Of a stretch of 64,000 nt of DNA, positions 54,530-63,724 are shown piece after piece. The notes under the pieces are model-generated. The model was not told the DNA's origin and did not search any database. It saw only the letters and a program-made list of their open reading frames with translations. A program made the translations under genes and the position numbers. The stretch spans positions 4,262 through 68,261 of the forward strand of contig JBKBKN010000019.1 of the NCBI GenBank assembly GCA_046294625.1, in the 5' to 3' direction. The DNA is from JBKBKN01 sp046294625. GTDB lineage: Bacteria; Bacteroidota; Bacteroidia; M30B66. Positions within the stretch are counted from its first letter, which is position 1. Each line of letters begins with the position of its first letter.

Positions 54530-55769
54530 GAAGCAGCCTTGAAATGTCTTCAAATATTTTGGCAGTGGCGCCTTGATTATCTCTTACAAATTTACCACAA
54601 ATTAGCCCCTGTTCGTTTCTTAAATTTTCATCATTCAACAATCGATTTAAAATAGAACGAAGCTCATCAGCATTATTCACTACATTTAATCCCCCTTCAT
54701 CCTTCAATCGTACGGCTTCACTAAACTTTGTGTAATTAGGGCCTATCACTACAGGAATGTAATAAACAGCTGCTTCCAGCACATTATGTATGCCGGAACC
54801 AAAACCCCCACCGACATAGGCCAGTGAAGCATAAGCATAAATAGAAGAAAGCAATCCGATAGAGTCAATCAAAAGGATTTGTGCTGAAGTTTTCGCATTT
54901 AGCGCACCATCTGTCCATTTTACAGTTTTTAAATTAGGATAAATTTTGCTTTTCGACAAAAAGGCTTCACTGTGAATTTGATGCTGAGCCACAATCAAAC
55001 AGACTTGCTCACTTTGAGCATTAATCCAAGCGATGAGCATTTCATCATCAACAGGCCAGGTGCTTCCGGCCACTAAACAAAGTCTGCCTCCTATCCACTC
55101 CCTTATCCCTGTTATTTCTGTTCTGCTTTTTGCTATTGCCACCACTCTATCGAAACGCGTATCGCCGGAAAGTTTGTAATTATGTATGCCTTTCGTTTTC
55201 AATATTTCTGCAGAAGCCTGATTTTGAACATGAACGACTTGTGCATTAAATATGAGCTTCGATGCCCATTTCCCATACCACTTGAAAAAAAACTGATCTT
55301 CTCTGAAAATGGCGGAAATAAACATGTAATTAATTTTTCTCTTGTTGAGCTGATAAAGTAAGTTAAACCAAAAATCATACTTTACAAATAGGACTAACTC
55401 AAGAGCAACGAGCTCGCAAAAAACATTTGCATTATGCGCGGTGTCTAATGGCAGATAAAACTTAAGATCAACAATCTCTTTGTTTTTCATGTTCACGAAG
55501 CCGGAAGGAGAAAAAAAAGTAAGCAATATAAAATGATTCGGAAATTGCTTGCGAATTTGTTCCAGCACAGGTCTCCCCTGCTCATACTCCCCCAATGATG
55601 CCACATGCATCCAAATAATCCTCTTACCGGCAGGCAGTGCCTTGCTTAATCTTTTTGCCCAATTTCTGCGCCCCTTTATCCATAATGTTGCCTTCTTATT
55701 AAAAGGTGTCAGAATAAAAATAATGAACCCATATAGATGAATGGCTATGTTGTAAAGAAATCGGGCCAT
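54519..55769 (-). CDS. waaA: 3-deoxy-D-manno-octulosonic acid (Kdo) transferase
   Basis: WaaA (GT30) transfers Kdo from CMP-Kdo to lipid IVA on the cytoplasmic face of the inner membrane. The 416-residue protein has an N-terminal membrane anchor (FLYNIAIHLYGFIIFILTPF). IIWMHVASLGEYEQGRPV contains the catalytic Glu, FSPSGF follows, and the C-terminal half has LVAGSTWPVDDEML and YVGGGFGSGIHNVLEAAVYYIPVVIGPNYTKF. It lies between two outer-membrane proteins in one operon (1-base overlap upstream). Together with gmhA, gmhB and the GT9 gene it supplies the LPS inner core. Confidence 0.95.
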   Translation of the reverse strand: MARFLYNIAIHLYGFIIFILTPFNKKATLWIKGRRNWAKRLSKALPAGKRIIWMHVASLGEYEQGRPVLEQIRKQFPNHFILLTFFSPSGFVNMKNKEIVDLKFYLPLDTAHNANVFCELVALELVLFVKYDFWFNLLYQLNKRKINYMFISAIFREDQFFFKWYGKWASKLIFNAQVVHVQNQASAEILKTKGIHNYKLSGDTRFDRVVAIAKSRTEITGIREWIGGRLCLVAGSTWPVDDEMLIAWINAQSEQVCLIVAQHQIHSEAFLSKSKIYPNLKTVKWTDGALNAKTSAQILLIDSIGLLSSIYAYASLAYVGGGFGSGIHNVLEAAVYYIPVVIGPNYTKFSEAVRLKDEGGLNVVNNADELRSILNRLLNDENLRNEQGLICGKFVRDNQGATAKIFEDISRLLHDS

Positions 55770-56551
55770 TAGAAGAAATAAAAGTCAGGAGGCAATTTTT
55801 TGTACAAAGGAATGACCCATCCAAATCGAAAACTCAACATTTGATCAAGTCTCTGCCCTGTTTCGGGCGCCATTAAGTCGAATTGATAAGAGCGCCTGCC
55901 TTCTGTGATGGCGTGGTTAAATTCCAATCCAAAATAATAATTCCATAAGTTTCTGTTGCTTAAATGAAAGAATCCTATAAACTGTTGCAAATTCAATCCA
56001 TTGGCTAAACGATCATACCCTTTGCGATATTCAGGAGTAAGCTGTGGAAGCTCATTTCGCTCAAATTCAAATCTCACTTTATGCTGCAATAGACCTGCAC
56101 CGGTATGCAACATAATACCTGAGTTTTTATTCGGGCCAAATACCGGAAAAATCTTGCCGATTCGTCCATTGAAAAGCCAACCACGCATCATCATGCGAAC
56201 ATCGTAGAGTGTGCCATCATTGCCAATGATAAAAGCATCGCCGGTGTAAAGTCCGTCTAGCATATTGCTTTCCTTCACATTGGAACCGGTAATGAAGCCT
56301 GCATCAAGGCCCCATATATAATTTTTCTTTGTCTTTCGGCTAAAGGAGGCTCCTAAAGAAAAAGAGTTACCAAAGCGCTTTGATAGGTCTGCCATGCTCA
56401 AATTATATGTAGCATGCATTTTTATCATCGACAAACCCATAATGCTGTCTTTCAGGTCCTTTTTAGCCTGTGCTTTTAGTCTACTGTCTGAAAAGATCAG
56501 TAGGAAGAAAGCTCCAACAATGGGTATTATGAATTTCTTTTTCAAAGACAT
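55769..56551 (-). CDS. Probable outer-membrane beta-barrel protein
   Basis: The 260-residue protein starts at ATG 56551 (MSLKKKFIIPIVGAFFLLIF), a signal peptide ending near SRLKAQ. The mature protein has repeated amphipathic strands (SFSLGASFSRKTKKNYIWGLDAGFITG, LHTGAGLLQHKVRFEFE, YYFGLEFNHAITEG) and ends in DFYFF, as expected for barrel insertion. No named family is recognised. The 56560-56567 promoter fixes the start. It overlaps waaA by one base and so may serve LPS or envelope assembly, by context only. Confidence 0.7.
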   Translation of the reverse strand: MSLKKKFIIPIVGAFFLLIFSDSRLKAQAKKDLKDSIMGLSMIKMHATYNLSMADLSKRFGNSFSLGASFSRKTKKNYIWGLDAGFITGSNVKESNMLDGLYTGDAFIIGNDGTLYDVRMMMRGWLFNGRIGKIFPVFGPNKNSGIMLHTGAGLLQHKVRFEFERNELPQLTPEYRKGYDRLANGLNLQQFIGFFHLSNRNLWNYYFGLEFNHAITEGRRSYQFDLMAPETGQRLDQMLSFRFGWVIPLYKKLPPDFYFF

Positions 56552-56559
56552 ATTATTGG

Positions 56560-56567
56560 CAAAATTA
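56560..56567 (-). promoter_or_regulatory. -7 promoter element of the OMP-waaA-OMP operon
   Basis: The minus strand reads TAATTTTG followed by CC, an exact TAnnTTTG match 8 bases before the ATG at 56551. It rules out the in-frame TTG at 56572. Confidence 0.55.
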
Positions 56568-56697
56568 ATCATGATAAGGGTCTTTTCGGCGAGTCATGCA
56601 TTAAATTGTACTCAATACTCGTGGAAAATTGACTGCAGCAATGCATTTATGTCTGACCTAGAGCAAATCAGCAATGCTTTTTGGTCTATCTAGAAGT

Positions 56698-57075
56698 CTA
56701 GTGCTTCCGCAAAATTCCGATTGGGAGTCTATACAAATAATGATACGCAACCAAAAGCATGCCTATGGTAAAGAATATCAATGCAAAAGGCCTTGTGCCA
56801 TCATCAAAAAAGAATTCTCCCACCATCCATATCACATTAGCGATGATCCAGCAACAAACTGCCAGGTTATGCAGAAGTTCTGTCAGATCTTTTCTATGCA
56901 GCCAAGTGATGATGCAGGCCAAAAGCACAGCAGGAATCGCCATGATTAAGCCTGCAATTTTAAAATCTGCAATCCAGCAAACATCCTTTAACAACCAAAG
57001 AAATATATGAAAATTTTCGAAAGGCCGGATGCGCTCCAGATTAATGCGGGTAGGTGATGATATCAATCCGGGCAT
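56698..57075 (-). CDS. Small polytopic membrane protein of unknown function
   Basis: The 125-residue protein starts with a polar segment (RIRPFENFHIFLWLLKDVCW) and has four hydrophobic segments: IAGLIMAIPAVLLACIITW, NLAVCCWIIANVIWMVGEFF, PFALIFFTIGMLLVAYHYLY and a weaker first one. The blocks FENFHIFLWLLKD and WMVGEFFFDDGTRP look strongly conserved and I associate them with hypothetical proteins in Bacteroidota; no function is known to me. It follows a small lipoprotein gene by 3 bases in the same direction. Confidence 0.75.
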   Translation of the reverse strand: MPGLISSPTRINLERIRPFENFHIFLWLLKDVCWIADFKIAGLIMAIPAVLLACIITWLHRKDLTELLHNLAVCCWIIANVIWMVGEFFFDDGTRPFALIFFTIGMLLVAYHYLYRLPIGILRKH

Positions 57076-57078
57076 GTA

Positions 57079-57309
57079 TTATTTCTCTTCTTCGCAATTA
57101 AACGAACCTCCTATATTGATGGCATTGATCTGTGAGCGGGTTTTCTGATTATCGAGCTGCTGTTGATTGCCACAAAGCTTGGTGTTATCAATTTCATTTC
57201 CTTGACTATCTTTCACAATACATCTTTGGCACTTTTTGCATGAATAAGCATTCAGGCACAAAAAAACGATGATGAGTAAGGGGGTAATTTTGCTTTTTCT
57301 ATAATTCAT
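57079..57309 (-). CDS. Small Cys-rich lipoprotein
   Basis: The 76-residue protein has a basic start and hydrophobic core (ITPLLIIVFLCLNAYSCKKCQRC). The Cys after NAYS is a plausible lipid-modified residue, although AYSC is a loose lipobox. The mature part has C-x2-C-x2-C at its start, then Cys in KLCGN and FNCEEEK, a pattern seen in short Bacteroidota lipoproteins with a KxCxTC-VKDSQGN-like start. Function is unknown. Its promoter region is lost in the N gap that begins 8 bases upstream. Confidence 0.7.
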   Translation of the reverse strand: MNYRKSKITPLLIIVFLCLNAYSCKKCQRCIVKDSQGNEIDNTKLCGNQQQLDNQKTRSQINAINIGGSFNCEEEK

Positions 57310-57316
57310 GGTATTA

Positions 57317-57411
57317 NNNNNNNNNNNNNNNNNNNNNNNNNNNNNNNNNNNNNNNNNNNNNNNNNNNNNNNNNNNNNNNNNNNNNNNNNNNNNNNNNNNN
57401 NNNNNNNNNNN
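57317..57411. other. Assembly gap (95 N)
   Basis: An unresolved run of 95 N lies between the small lipoprotein gene and the M1 aminopeptidase. Its true length is unknown, and the promoter of the minus-strand gene is probably inside it. Confidence 1.
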
Positions 57412-57517
57412 ATTGAGTTAAGCGGTTGAACAAAGAAACAGATTTCAACATCTGAATCTTGATGTAATATACGTTTTTTTTGAAATAATTAAGGCTTAGA
57501 CCACTTGTGCCTTATGC

Positions 57518-57525
57518 TATCTTTG
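57518..57525 (+). promoter_or_regulatory. -7 promoter element of the M1 aminopeptidase
   Basis: TATCTTTG followed by CAG is an exact TAnnTTTG match 25 bases before the ATG at 57551. Confidence 0.6.
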
Positions 57526-57550
57526 CAGACCTTAATATTGCTTGAATTAC

Positions 57551-59959
57551 ATGAATAAATACATTTATCTTTCTCTTGCTTTCGCTTCGCTTAGCCTACT
57601 CCATGCACAAGAAAAATCAGTTACCAAAACATTTCTCTACGACGAAAAATCCGTTCCTCGTGAACATTTGGTCGACTTTGAGCATCTCCGTCTGGAAGTG
57701 AGCTTCAATCCCCAATTAGGCGAAATAAATGGGAAAGTAACGCATATCTTCACCCCGAAACAAAATCTGATTGATAGTATTTTTGTAGACGGACCGGGAA
57801 TCAGGATCAAGTCTGTGACGCAACGAAACAAGCCGCTTCGGTTTAAATCTTATGCCGAAACCCACTCTATCTTCTTCGACCAACCTCTCAAATGGGAAGC
57901 TCGCGACAGCATCACTATCGAATATGCGGCACGTCCTACAAAAGGTCTTTATTTTATCGGTTGGAATGACAAAACCAATAGAGCTCGGAAACAAATCTGG
58001 TCGCAAGGACAAGGTATAGACAACCGCTATTGGATTCCAATGTATGATGAAATGAATGACAAGATCGTGTCAGAAATGATTGTTAAAATGACCAAACCCT
58101 ATAAAGTTTTGTCAAATGGCGTGTTGCTGAACAGCAAAGACAATCAAGATGGTACCATCACCTGGCATTATCGAATGTCCAAGCCGCATGCTCCTTATTT
58201 GATTATGCTAGGAATAGGTGAATATAGCACACGCGAAGTTTTTTCTAAATCTGGTGTTAAATCTACACTCTACTACTATCCAGACCACGAAAACAGATTT
58301 GAACCTACATATCGTTACAGCGCTGAAATGATTGACTTTTTTGAGCAGGAAATAGGTGTACCTTATCCTTGGGAAACCTACGCTCAAATTCCAGTTTCCG
58401 ATTTTTTGTATGGTGCAATGGAAAATACCACCGCTACTGTTTTTGGCGACTTTTTCTGTGTGGACGCTCGCGGTTACTTGGATAGAAATTATGTTGCTGT
58501 CAATGCACATGAACTTGCACATCAGTGGTTTGGCGATTTGGTCACAGCACGTTCGTCCACCCATCACTGGCTGCAAGAAAGCTTCGCAACACATTATAAT
58601 TGGTTATTCGAACGGGTGGCTTTTGGCGACGAACATTTTGACATGGCCCGAAGAAATGCCAACAATTCAGCTTTGCAGGCATCTCAACGCGATAACTATC
58701 CTGTAGGACATTCAAAAGGTGGCAGCACACGTCACTATCCCAAAGGTGCTTATGTGCTCGAAATGCTCAAATATGTAACCGGAAGAGAAGCCTATAACCG
58801 GGCTGTGAAAAACTATCTTGAACGTCACGCCTACAGAAATGTAAACACACAAGACCTGTTGGTTGCCTTCCATGAAACACTTGGTCTCTCTTTAGATTGG
58901 TTTTGGGAACAATGGATATTGCGTGGTGGAGAACCTGAATACAAAGTGCAGACTACGTTTGAAAAAGATATCCTCAGATTTTCCGTTACTCAGGTGCACG
59001 ACACTTCCGATTTGATTAAACTTTTCAAAATGCCAATCGACTTTGAAGTACATTACACAGATGGAACCGTAGACCGAAAAAAAGAATGGATTGAGAAGCA
59101 TAACACAATAGTAGAAATACCTTTGGCAAAAGGTAAAAAAGTAGCCTTTTTCTTATTCGATCCCAATAGTCAGTTACTAAAAAAAGTGAGCTTCGACAAG
59201 TCATTTGATGTGTTAGTTGCGCAGGCTGGAGCTGCTCCATTCATGCTCGACCGATTAGATGCTGTAGAAGCCTTAAATTCATTCCCTTTAAAAGATAAAC
59301 TTAAGGCGCTTCACGAATTATATAAAAAAGAAAAAAGCCATTATGTGAAGGCGGCAATTTTAAAGCAATTGTCATCAGATGGCGGCAAGCAAACCAGAAC
59401 CGCATTCGCAGAAGCTATACAGTCGTCTCAAGTGCAAATGAGAAAAGCTGCTTTAAATGCGTTTGATAAAATCCCTTTGGACCTTAAAACTGATTTCGAA
59501 AGATTGCTTTCAGACTCATCCTATGCAGTGATTGACCAAGCACTTACCAAATTGAGTATCAGCTTCCCCGACGATACGGATCGCTATCTTGAACTGACCA
59601 AAAATGAAAAAGGAATCAACGGATTAGACTTGCGCATGACCTGGCTCGAGATTGCTGCCTATCGAGGTAATGCTCAGGCGCTAAAAGAATTGACAGACTA
59701 TTGCAGTATGTCTTTTGACTTCAACGTTCGAAGAAATGCCATGAGTACACTCCGAAGGCTTAAAGTGTTCAATCAAGAAATATTTGACCATGCACTTGAT
59801 GCAGCCATGAGCTACAATGGACGCTTGGCTTCAGGTGCCATAGGATTTATTAATCACTTCTTTAAACAACCGGAATACACGTCAATGATTAACGTTCGCT
59901 ATACCAAGGGACAGTGGAACGAGCGCGAAGAATCTATCTGGAAAAGAATCAGAGATTAA
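57551..59959 (+). CDS. Secreted M1-family aminopeptidase with HEAT-like C-terminus
   Basis: The 802-residue protein has a signal peptide (KYIYLSLAFASLSLLHAQ) and an aminopeptidase-N beta domain. The exopeptidase motif GAMEN is intact (LYGAMENTTA). The zinc site is H320-E321-x-x-H324 in NAHELAHQWFGDL with E343 in WLQESFATH. After about residue 560 come helical HEAT-like repeats. Unlike the 29549 M1 protein it keeps GAMEN and has no barrel-like tail. The ATG at 57551 is preferred to the TTG at 57542. It overlaps the convergent CHAD gene by 11 bases. Confidence 0.94.
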   Translation: MNKYIYLSLAFASLSLLHAQEKSVTKTFLYDEKSVPREHLVDFEHLRLEVSFNPQLGEINGKVTHIFTPKQNLIDSIFVDGPGIRIKSVTQRNKPLRFKSYAETHSIFFDQPLKWEARDSITIEYAARPTKGLYFIGWNDKTNRARKQIWSQGQGIDNRYWIPMYDEMNDKIVSEMIVKMTKPYKVLSNGVLLNSKDNQDGTITWHYRMSKPHAPYLIMLGIGEYSTREVFSKSGVKSTLYYYPDHENRFEPTYRYSAEMIDFFEQEIGVPYPWETYAQIPVSDFLYGAMENTTATVFGDFFCVDARGYLDRNYVAVNAHELAHQWFGDLVTARSSTHHWLQESFATHYNWLFERVAFGDEHFDMARRNANNSALQASQRDNYPVGHSKGGSTRHYPKGAYVLEMLKYVTGREAYNRAVKNYLERHAYRNVNTQDLLVAFHETLGLSLDWFWEQWILRGGEPEYKVQTTFEKDILRFSVTQVHDTSDLIKLFKMPIDFEVHYTDGTVDRKKEWIEKHNTIVEIPLAKGKKVAFFLFDPNSQLLKKVSFDKSFDVLVAQAGAAPFMLDRLDAVEALNSFPLKDKLKALHELYKKEKSHYVKAAILKQLSSDGGKQTRTAFAEAIQSSQVQMRKAALNAFDKIPLDLKTDFERLLSDSSYAVIDQALTKLSISFPDDTDRYLELTKNEKGINGLDLRMTWLEIAAYRGNAQALKELTDYCSMSFDFNVRRNAMSTLRRLKVFNQEIFDHALDAAMSYNGRLASGAIGFINHFFKQPEYTSMINVRYTKGQWNEREESIWKRIRD

Positions 59960-60719
59960 TTTTAATCTTCGCGTCAAACGATATGATCGTTTGTTTCACT
60001 TTGGTGAGTAATTGATTTGCTGCTTTATCCAAGGTTTTCCATTGTTGAGTGGGAAGTTTATGATGCGCTTTGAGATAAGCATTAAGCCTGAGTTGATCAT
60101 GCCATGAACCAATAATTTCCTGAAGCTCGTCTATAAATGCCGCATTAATTTGGATTGCCCGAAATATTTTGGGTGACAAAGATTCTCTGAGGTAGAGCAG
60201 TCGCTTCAAATCTTTTCGCACCTCATGAAGATCTGCATTAGACTGAATGGCTTTTGAAATCTTCCTTATTTTTTTCTTGAGCCATTTGTTTAACTCGGCA
60301 ATGGAAATAGACTCCAATAAAGAAACAAGCTTTTGGTGTTGTTCATTCGCAAGCAAACAATGCCTGATCAAACCCGCTTTGAAAGAATGAGCTAATGATT
60401 GTTCTAACCACAAAAATTGTTGATCTAGGTGTTCAGTTGACAAGCTAAGTTTTTGTAGATTTATACGGTTTACCTGCAATTCTCTGATTTTTCCGGCTTC
60501 AGCGAAAATGATTTTCAGGGATGATAGCAAATTTTTGTATTCCTTATTTTTATGCAAAGCAGAAAGCACAGCAACAAATGCCCTATATTTCTTAATCGAT
60601 ACCCTCAAGGCATGCAACACATTAGCATTTTCTTCTTGAAGAAAGGATAAAGCATGCGTCTGAATGCGCAACATCATCTGATCGAGATACGATTGCTGAC
60701 TGGATTGAGAAATCTTCAT
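59949..60719 (-). CDS. CHAD-domain protein
   Basis: The 256-residue protein is all-helical and basic. The CHAD motif is visible in NVLHALRVSIKKYRAFVAVLSAL (conserved His and Arg/Lys) and repeated in DLHEVRKDLKRLLYLRESL (His-x-x-Arg-x-x-x-Lys). CHAD domains bind polyphosphate and localise to polyphosphate granules in studied bacteria. ppk1 is 9 kb away, not adjacent. No CYTH triphosphatase domain is fused. The last 11 bases overlap the convergent M1 gene. Confidence 0.88.
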   Translation of the reverse strand: MKISQSSQQSYLDQMMLRIQTHALSFLQEENANVLHALRVSIKKYRAFVAVLSALHKNKEYKNLLSSLKIIFAEAGKIRELQVNRINLQKLSLSTEHLDQQFLWLEQSLAHSFKAGLIRHCLLANEQHQKLVSLLESISIAELNKWLKKKIRKISKAIQSNADLHEVRKDLKRLLYLRESLSPKIFRAIQINAAFIDELQEIIGSWHDQLRLNAYLKAHHKLPTQQWKTLDKAANQLLTKVKQTIISFDAKIKINL

Positions 60720-60836
60720 ATGAATTAAGACTGCGAAAATGTCAATGCAAGCTAATCAATTGCAAAAATCCGATTCGCCATTTCAATAGGTAACTAAATA
60801 TTTTTTACTTAGGCGTTTTGTGAAACAAAAAAAAAC

Positions 60837-60844
60837 TAATTTTG
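60837..60844 (+). promoter_or_regulatory. -7 promoter element of tRNA-Leu
   Basis: TAATTTTG followed by CA is an exact TAnnTTTG match. A TTTG at 60817-60820 (16-base spacing) may be the -33 box. Predicted initiation near 60848-60852 coincides with the 5' arm of the stem that encloses the tRNA. Confidence 0.6.
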
Positions 60845-60850
60845 CAACCC

Positions 60851-60971
60851 ATTTCGGAGAGTAAGTGATGAATGCGGATGTGGCGTAATTGGTAGCCGCA
60901 CCAGACTTAGGATCTGGCGCCGCGAGGCGTGTGGGTTCGAGTCCCTCCATCCGCACTAAGCTCTCCGAAAT
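60851..60971 (+). repeat. 11-bp inverted repeat enclosing the tRNA-Leu gene
   Basis: ATTTCGGAGAG (60851-60861) is the exact reverse complement of CTCTCCGAAAT (60961-60971), and T residues follow at 60971-60975. The arms lie 12 bases before and 5 bases after the tRNA, so the precursor can close into one long stem with the tRNA as its loop. Confidence 0.85.
60874..60955 (+). tRNA. tRNA-Leu, anticodon TAG
   Basis: The 82-nt class II tRNA has acceptor stem GCGGATG/CATCCGC with discriminator A at 60955 and no encoded CCA. The anticodon stem is CCAGA/TCTGG with loop CTTAGGA, so the anticodon is TAG (60908-60910). A long variable arm (CGCCGCGAGGCGT) is present, as required for tRNA-Leu. The T arm is GTGGGTTCGAGTCCCTC. 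It reads CUA and probably other CUN codons. Confidence 0.97.
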
Positions 60972-61001
60972 TTTTATTTAAACACCCAGCTATATTCAGC
61001 T

Positions 61002-62360
61002 ATGCAAATAGAAAAACACGCAAACGACGAATTAACTGCCGAAATCAGCATCCAAATCAGCCCGGAAGATTATGTTTCAAAATTTCAAAAAGGACTGAAA
61101 GAGTATGCCAAAAAAGTAAGAATGCCCGGATTCAGACCTGGAATGGTGCCGGTCGGAATGGTGAAAAAAATGGTGGGTAAATCATTACTTGCCGATGAGT
61201 TGAACAACATCACTTCTGATGCAATCTTCAACTATATTAAAGACAATAAAATCGAAATAATCGGTAATCCACTCCCTGTGCTTTCTGAACAAGGTGAACT
61301 TGAGATTGATACTTTAAAGGACTATACCTTTAAGTTTGAAATTGCCTATGCACCCGATTTCGATGTAGATATTAGCGCTAATGTAAAAGTTGATTTTCAT
61401 CGATTTAAACCCGATGATGCATATATTAACGAAAGGGTAGAAGAATTCAGAAAGCGTCTTGGACAACCTCAGGAAGTCGAAGTTTCTGAAAAGGACGATG
61501 AAATATATGGAGCAATAGCTGAGCTTGACGAAAATGGCGAAGTAAAAGAAGGTGGCTTTAGTAATGAAAATGTTCACCTAACATTCTTGGATGTTAAAAA
61601 CGAAAGTCATCAAGCCCAGTTCATCGGATTAAAATCCGGATCAAGCGTTGAATTTGTGCCTTCTGAACTTGTAGAAAACGAAACAGCCAGAAAAAAAATA
61701 TTTGGTGATGTGAATGAATCAGCCAAAGTGCGTTTTACTGTATTAAAAATTGAACGCATTCAACCGGCTGAAATTAATCAGGAATTTTTCGATCAGCTAT
61801 TTGGAGAAGGAGTCGTAAGCTCTGAGCAGGAAATGCGCGACAAAATTGCAAATGACGCTATCCAAACTTACGAAAAAAACGCCGAAAACAGATTTTTCAA
61901 CCAAGCCGTTGAGCATATTTTAAATACTACCAACTTTATTTTACCCGAAGATTTCCTGAAAAGATGGCTAATTTCAGTCAATCGCGAGCAAGTAAAAGCC
62001 GACGATATCCTTCAGAACTTCGATAAATATGAGCGCGGTATTCGCTGGCAGCTCATAGAAGCAAAAATCATCAGAAATCATAATATTTCCGTTAGCGAAG
62101 AAGAAGTCATCAACCTGTTTTATCAGGACTATATGAACTATTTCGGCGGAATGGGAATTAATGAAGATTTTTCTGATCGCATCATGGAAATGGCGAAAGG
62201 AATGCTGAAAAATGAAGCCGAAACAAACAAGGCATACGATCGTCTCTACATCGAGAAACTTACAAGACTATTTAAAGAAAATCTTTCACTCAATGTGATA
62301 GAAAACACCTTTGAAAAATGGCTTGAAGAAATGAATAAGCCAATAGGTAATCAAGCATAA
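61002..62360 (+). CDS. tig: Trigger factor
   Basis: Trigger factor binds ribosomes near the exit tunnel and shields nascent chains. The 452-residue protein has the N-terminal ribosome-binding domain with VRMPGFRPGMVPVGMVKKMVG (the GFRPG signature loop). A central region (about 150-245) replaces the PPIase domain with low similarity, and a long helical C-terminal domain follows (EQEMRDKIANDAIQTYEKNAE). Bacteroidota trigger factors often have a divergent middle domain, so catalytic isomerase activity is doubtful. It follows tRNA-Leu by 46 bases, and hflX follows. Confidence 0.93.
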   Translation: MQIEKHANDELTAEISIQISPEDYVSKFQKGLKEYAKKVRMPGFRPGMVPVGMVKKMVGKSLLADELNNITSDAIFNYIKDNKIEIIGNPLPVLSEQGELEIDTLKDYTFKFEIAYAPDFDVDISANVKVDFHRFKPDDAYINERVEEFRKRLGQPQEVEVSEKDDEIYGAIAELDENGEVKEGGFSNENVHLTFLDVKNESHQAQFIGLKSGSSVEFVPSELVENETARKKIFGDVNESAKVRFTVLKIERIQPAEINQEFFDQLFGEGVVSSEQEMRDKIANDAIQTYEKNAENRFFNQAVEHILNTTNFILPEDFLKRWLISVNREQVKADDILQNFDKYERGIRWQLIEAKIIRNHNISVSEEEVINLFYQDYMNYFGGMGINEDFSDRIMEMAKGMLKNEAETNKAYDRLYIEKLTRLFKENLSLNVIENTFEKWLEEMNKPIGNQA

Positions 62361-62396
62361 ATAGCTCGATATTGCGCTTAAAATAAAGGCTAGAAT

Positions 62397-63584
62397 TTGC
62401 CCAAACACATTTCTACATCCAAGCAAAGAGAAACAGCAGTGCTGGTAGGGCTGATCATGCGCAATCAGTCCGAAGAGCAACTCAAAGAGTATTTAGATGA
62501 GTTGGAGTTTCTGGCCGATACAGCCGGGGCACAAACATTGAAGCGCTTTACACAAAAACTCGATCACCCTGACAGAAAATACTTTGTCGGTTCCGGAAAG
62601 TTGGAAGAAATCAATAGCTATGTGAAAGAGCATGAAGTGGATATGGTCATCTTCGATGATGAGCTTAGTCCCTCGCAACTACGCAACATTGAACAATATC
62701 TGAATTGTAAAATTCTCGATCGCAACAACCTCATACTCGACATTTTTGCCAAACGCGCACGTACATCGCACGCTAAAACTCAAGTTGAGCTTGCGCAATA
62801 TCAGTATCTCCTCCCCCGCCTAACCCGTATGTGGACACACCTTGAAAGGCAAAAAGGGGGAATTGGAATGCGGGGACCAGGTGAAACACAGATGGAAAGT
62901 GACCGCAGGGTGATCTTAGACAAAATATCGCTTCTAAAAGACAAGTTGAAAGCTATCGACAAAACCATGGCGGTGCAACGAAAAAGTCGTGGCGAAATGG
63001 TGAGAGTGGCGCTTGTTGGCTACACCAATGTTGGCAAATCGACGATTATGAACTTATTAACCAAGTCTGATGTTTTTGCCGAAAACAAATTATTCGCAAC
63101 CTTAGATACTACTGTAAGAAAAGTAGTTTTAGAAAATATTCCTTTCCTAATCAGCGACACTGTTGGTTTTATTAGAAAACTTCCTACGCAGCTCATCGAG
63201 TCATTCAAATCGACCTTAGACGAAGTACGCGAAGCTGACATACTGATTCATGTGGTAGATATTTCTCACGCCAGCTTCGAAGATCATCTGAATACGGTTA
63301 ACGAGACACTCAAAGAGATCAATAGTCTGAACAAGCCAACTGTTGTGGTATTCAATAAGATTGATGCATTTAGCTATGTAAAAAAAGAAGAAGATGATTT
63401 GTTGCCTATCGTGAAGCAAAATCTTTCTCTTGAGGATTGGAAAAGAAGCTGGATGGCGCAACATAATGCACCGGCTGTTTTCATTTCAGCAACTGACAAA
63501 CAAAATATTGAAGAGCTGAGAAACCGGATGGTAGAAGAAGTGCGAAAAATCCACATGGTTCGCTATCCAAATTTTCTAAATTAA
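62397..63584 (+). CDS. hflX: GTPase HflX
   Basis: HflX is a ribosome-associated GTPase that splits stalled 70S ribosomes after heat or antibiotic stress. The 395-residue protein has the N-terminal nucleotide-binding domain (YFVGSGKLEEINSYV), the linker GIGMRGPGETQMESDRR and the G domain. G1 is GYTNVGKSTIMNLL, G3 DTVGFIRKLPTQLIESF and G4 FNKID. The start must be TTG 62397: TAG lies two codons upstream and the next ATG (residue 22) would cut the conserved VLVGLIM strand. It lies 36 bases after tig. Confidence 0.95.
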   Translation: MPKHISTSKQRETAVLVGLIMRNQSEEQLKEYLDELEFLADTAGAQTLKRFTQKLDHPDRKYFVGSGKLEEINSYVKEHEVDMVIFDDELSPSQLRNIEQYLNCKILDRNNLILDIFAKRARTSHAKTQVELAQYQYLLPRLTRMWTHLERQKGGIGMRGPGETQMESDRRVILDKISLLKDKLKAIDKTMAVQRKSRGEMVRVALVGYTNVGKSTIMNLLTKSDVFAENKLFATLDTTVRKVVLENIPFLISDTVGFIRKLPTQLIESFKSTLDEVREADILIHVVDISHASFEDHLNTVNETLKEINSLNKPTVVVFNKIDAFSYVKKEEDDLLPIVKQNLSLEDWKRSWMAQHNAPAVFISATDKQNIEELRNRMVEEVRKIHMVRYPNFLN

Positions 63585-63724
63585 TCATTCCTTGTTTTTG
63601 GCGAATAGTCTATCATTTGATGTGATTTCAACATCAGTATGATGCTAAATTATCTGAACATTTTATGCGAAATTTGTTTTACAATCGTTTTTATGGATAA
63701 TCATGTGTTAAAAGAAATTGTTAG

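Noticed and set aside
56674..56949. Plus-strand ORF of 91 codons near the small membrane protein
   Set aside because: It is antisense to the 56698-57075 gene, whose minus-strand reading shows clear TM helices and conserved blocks.
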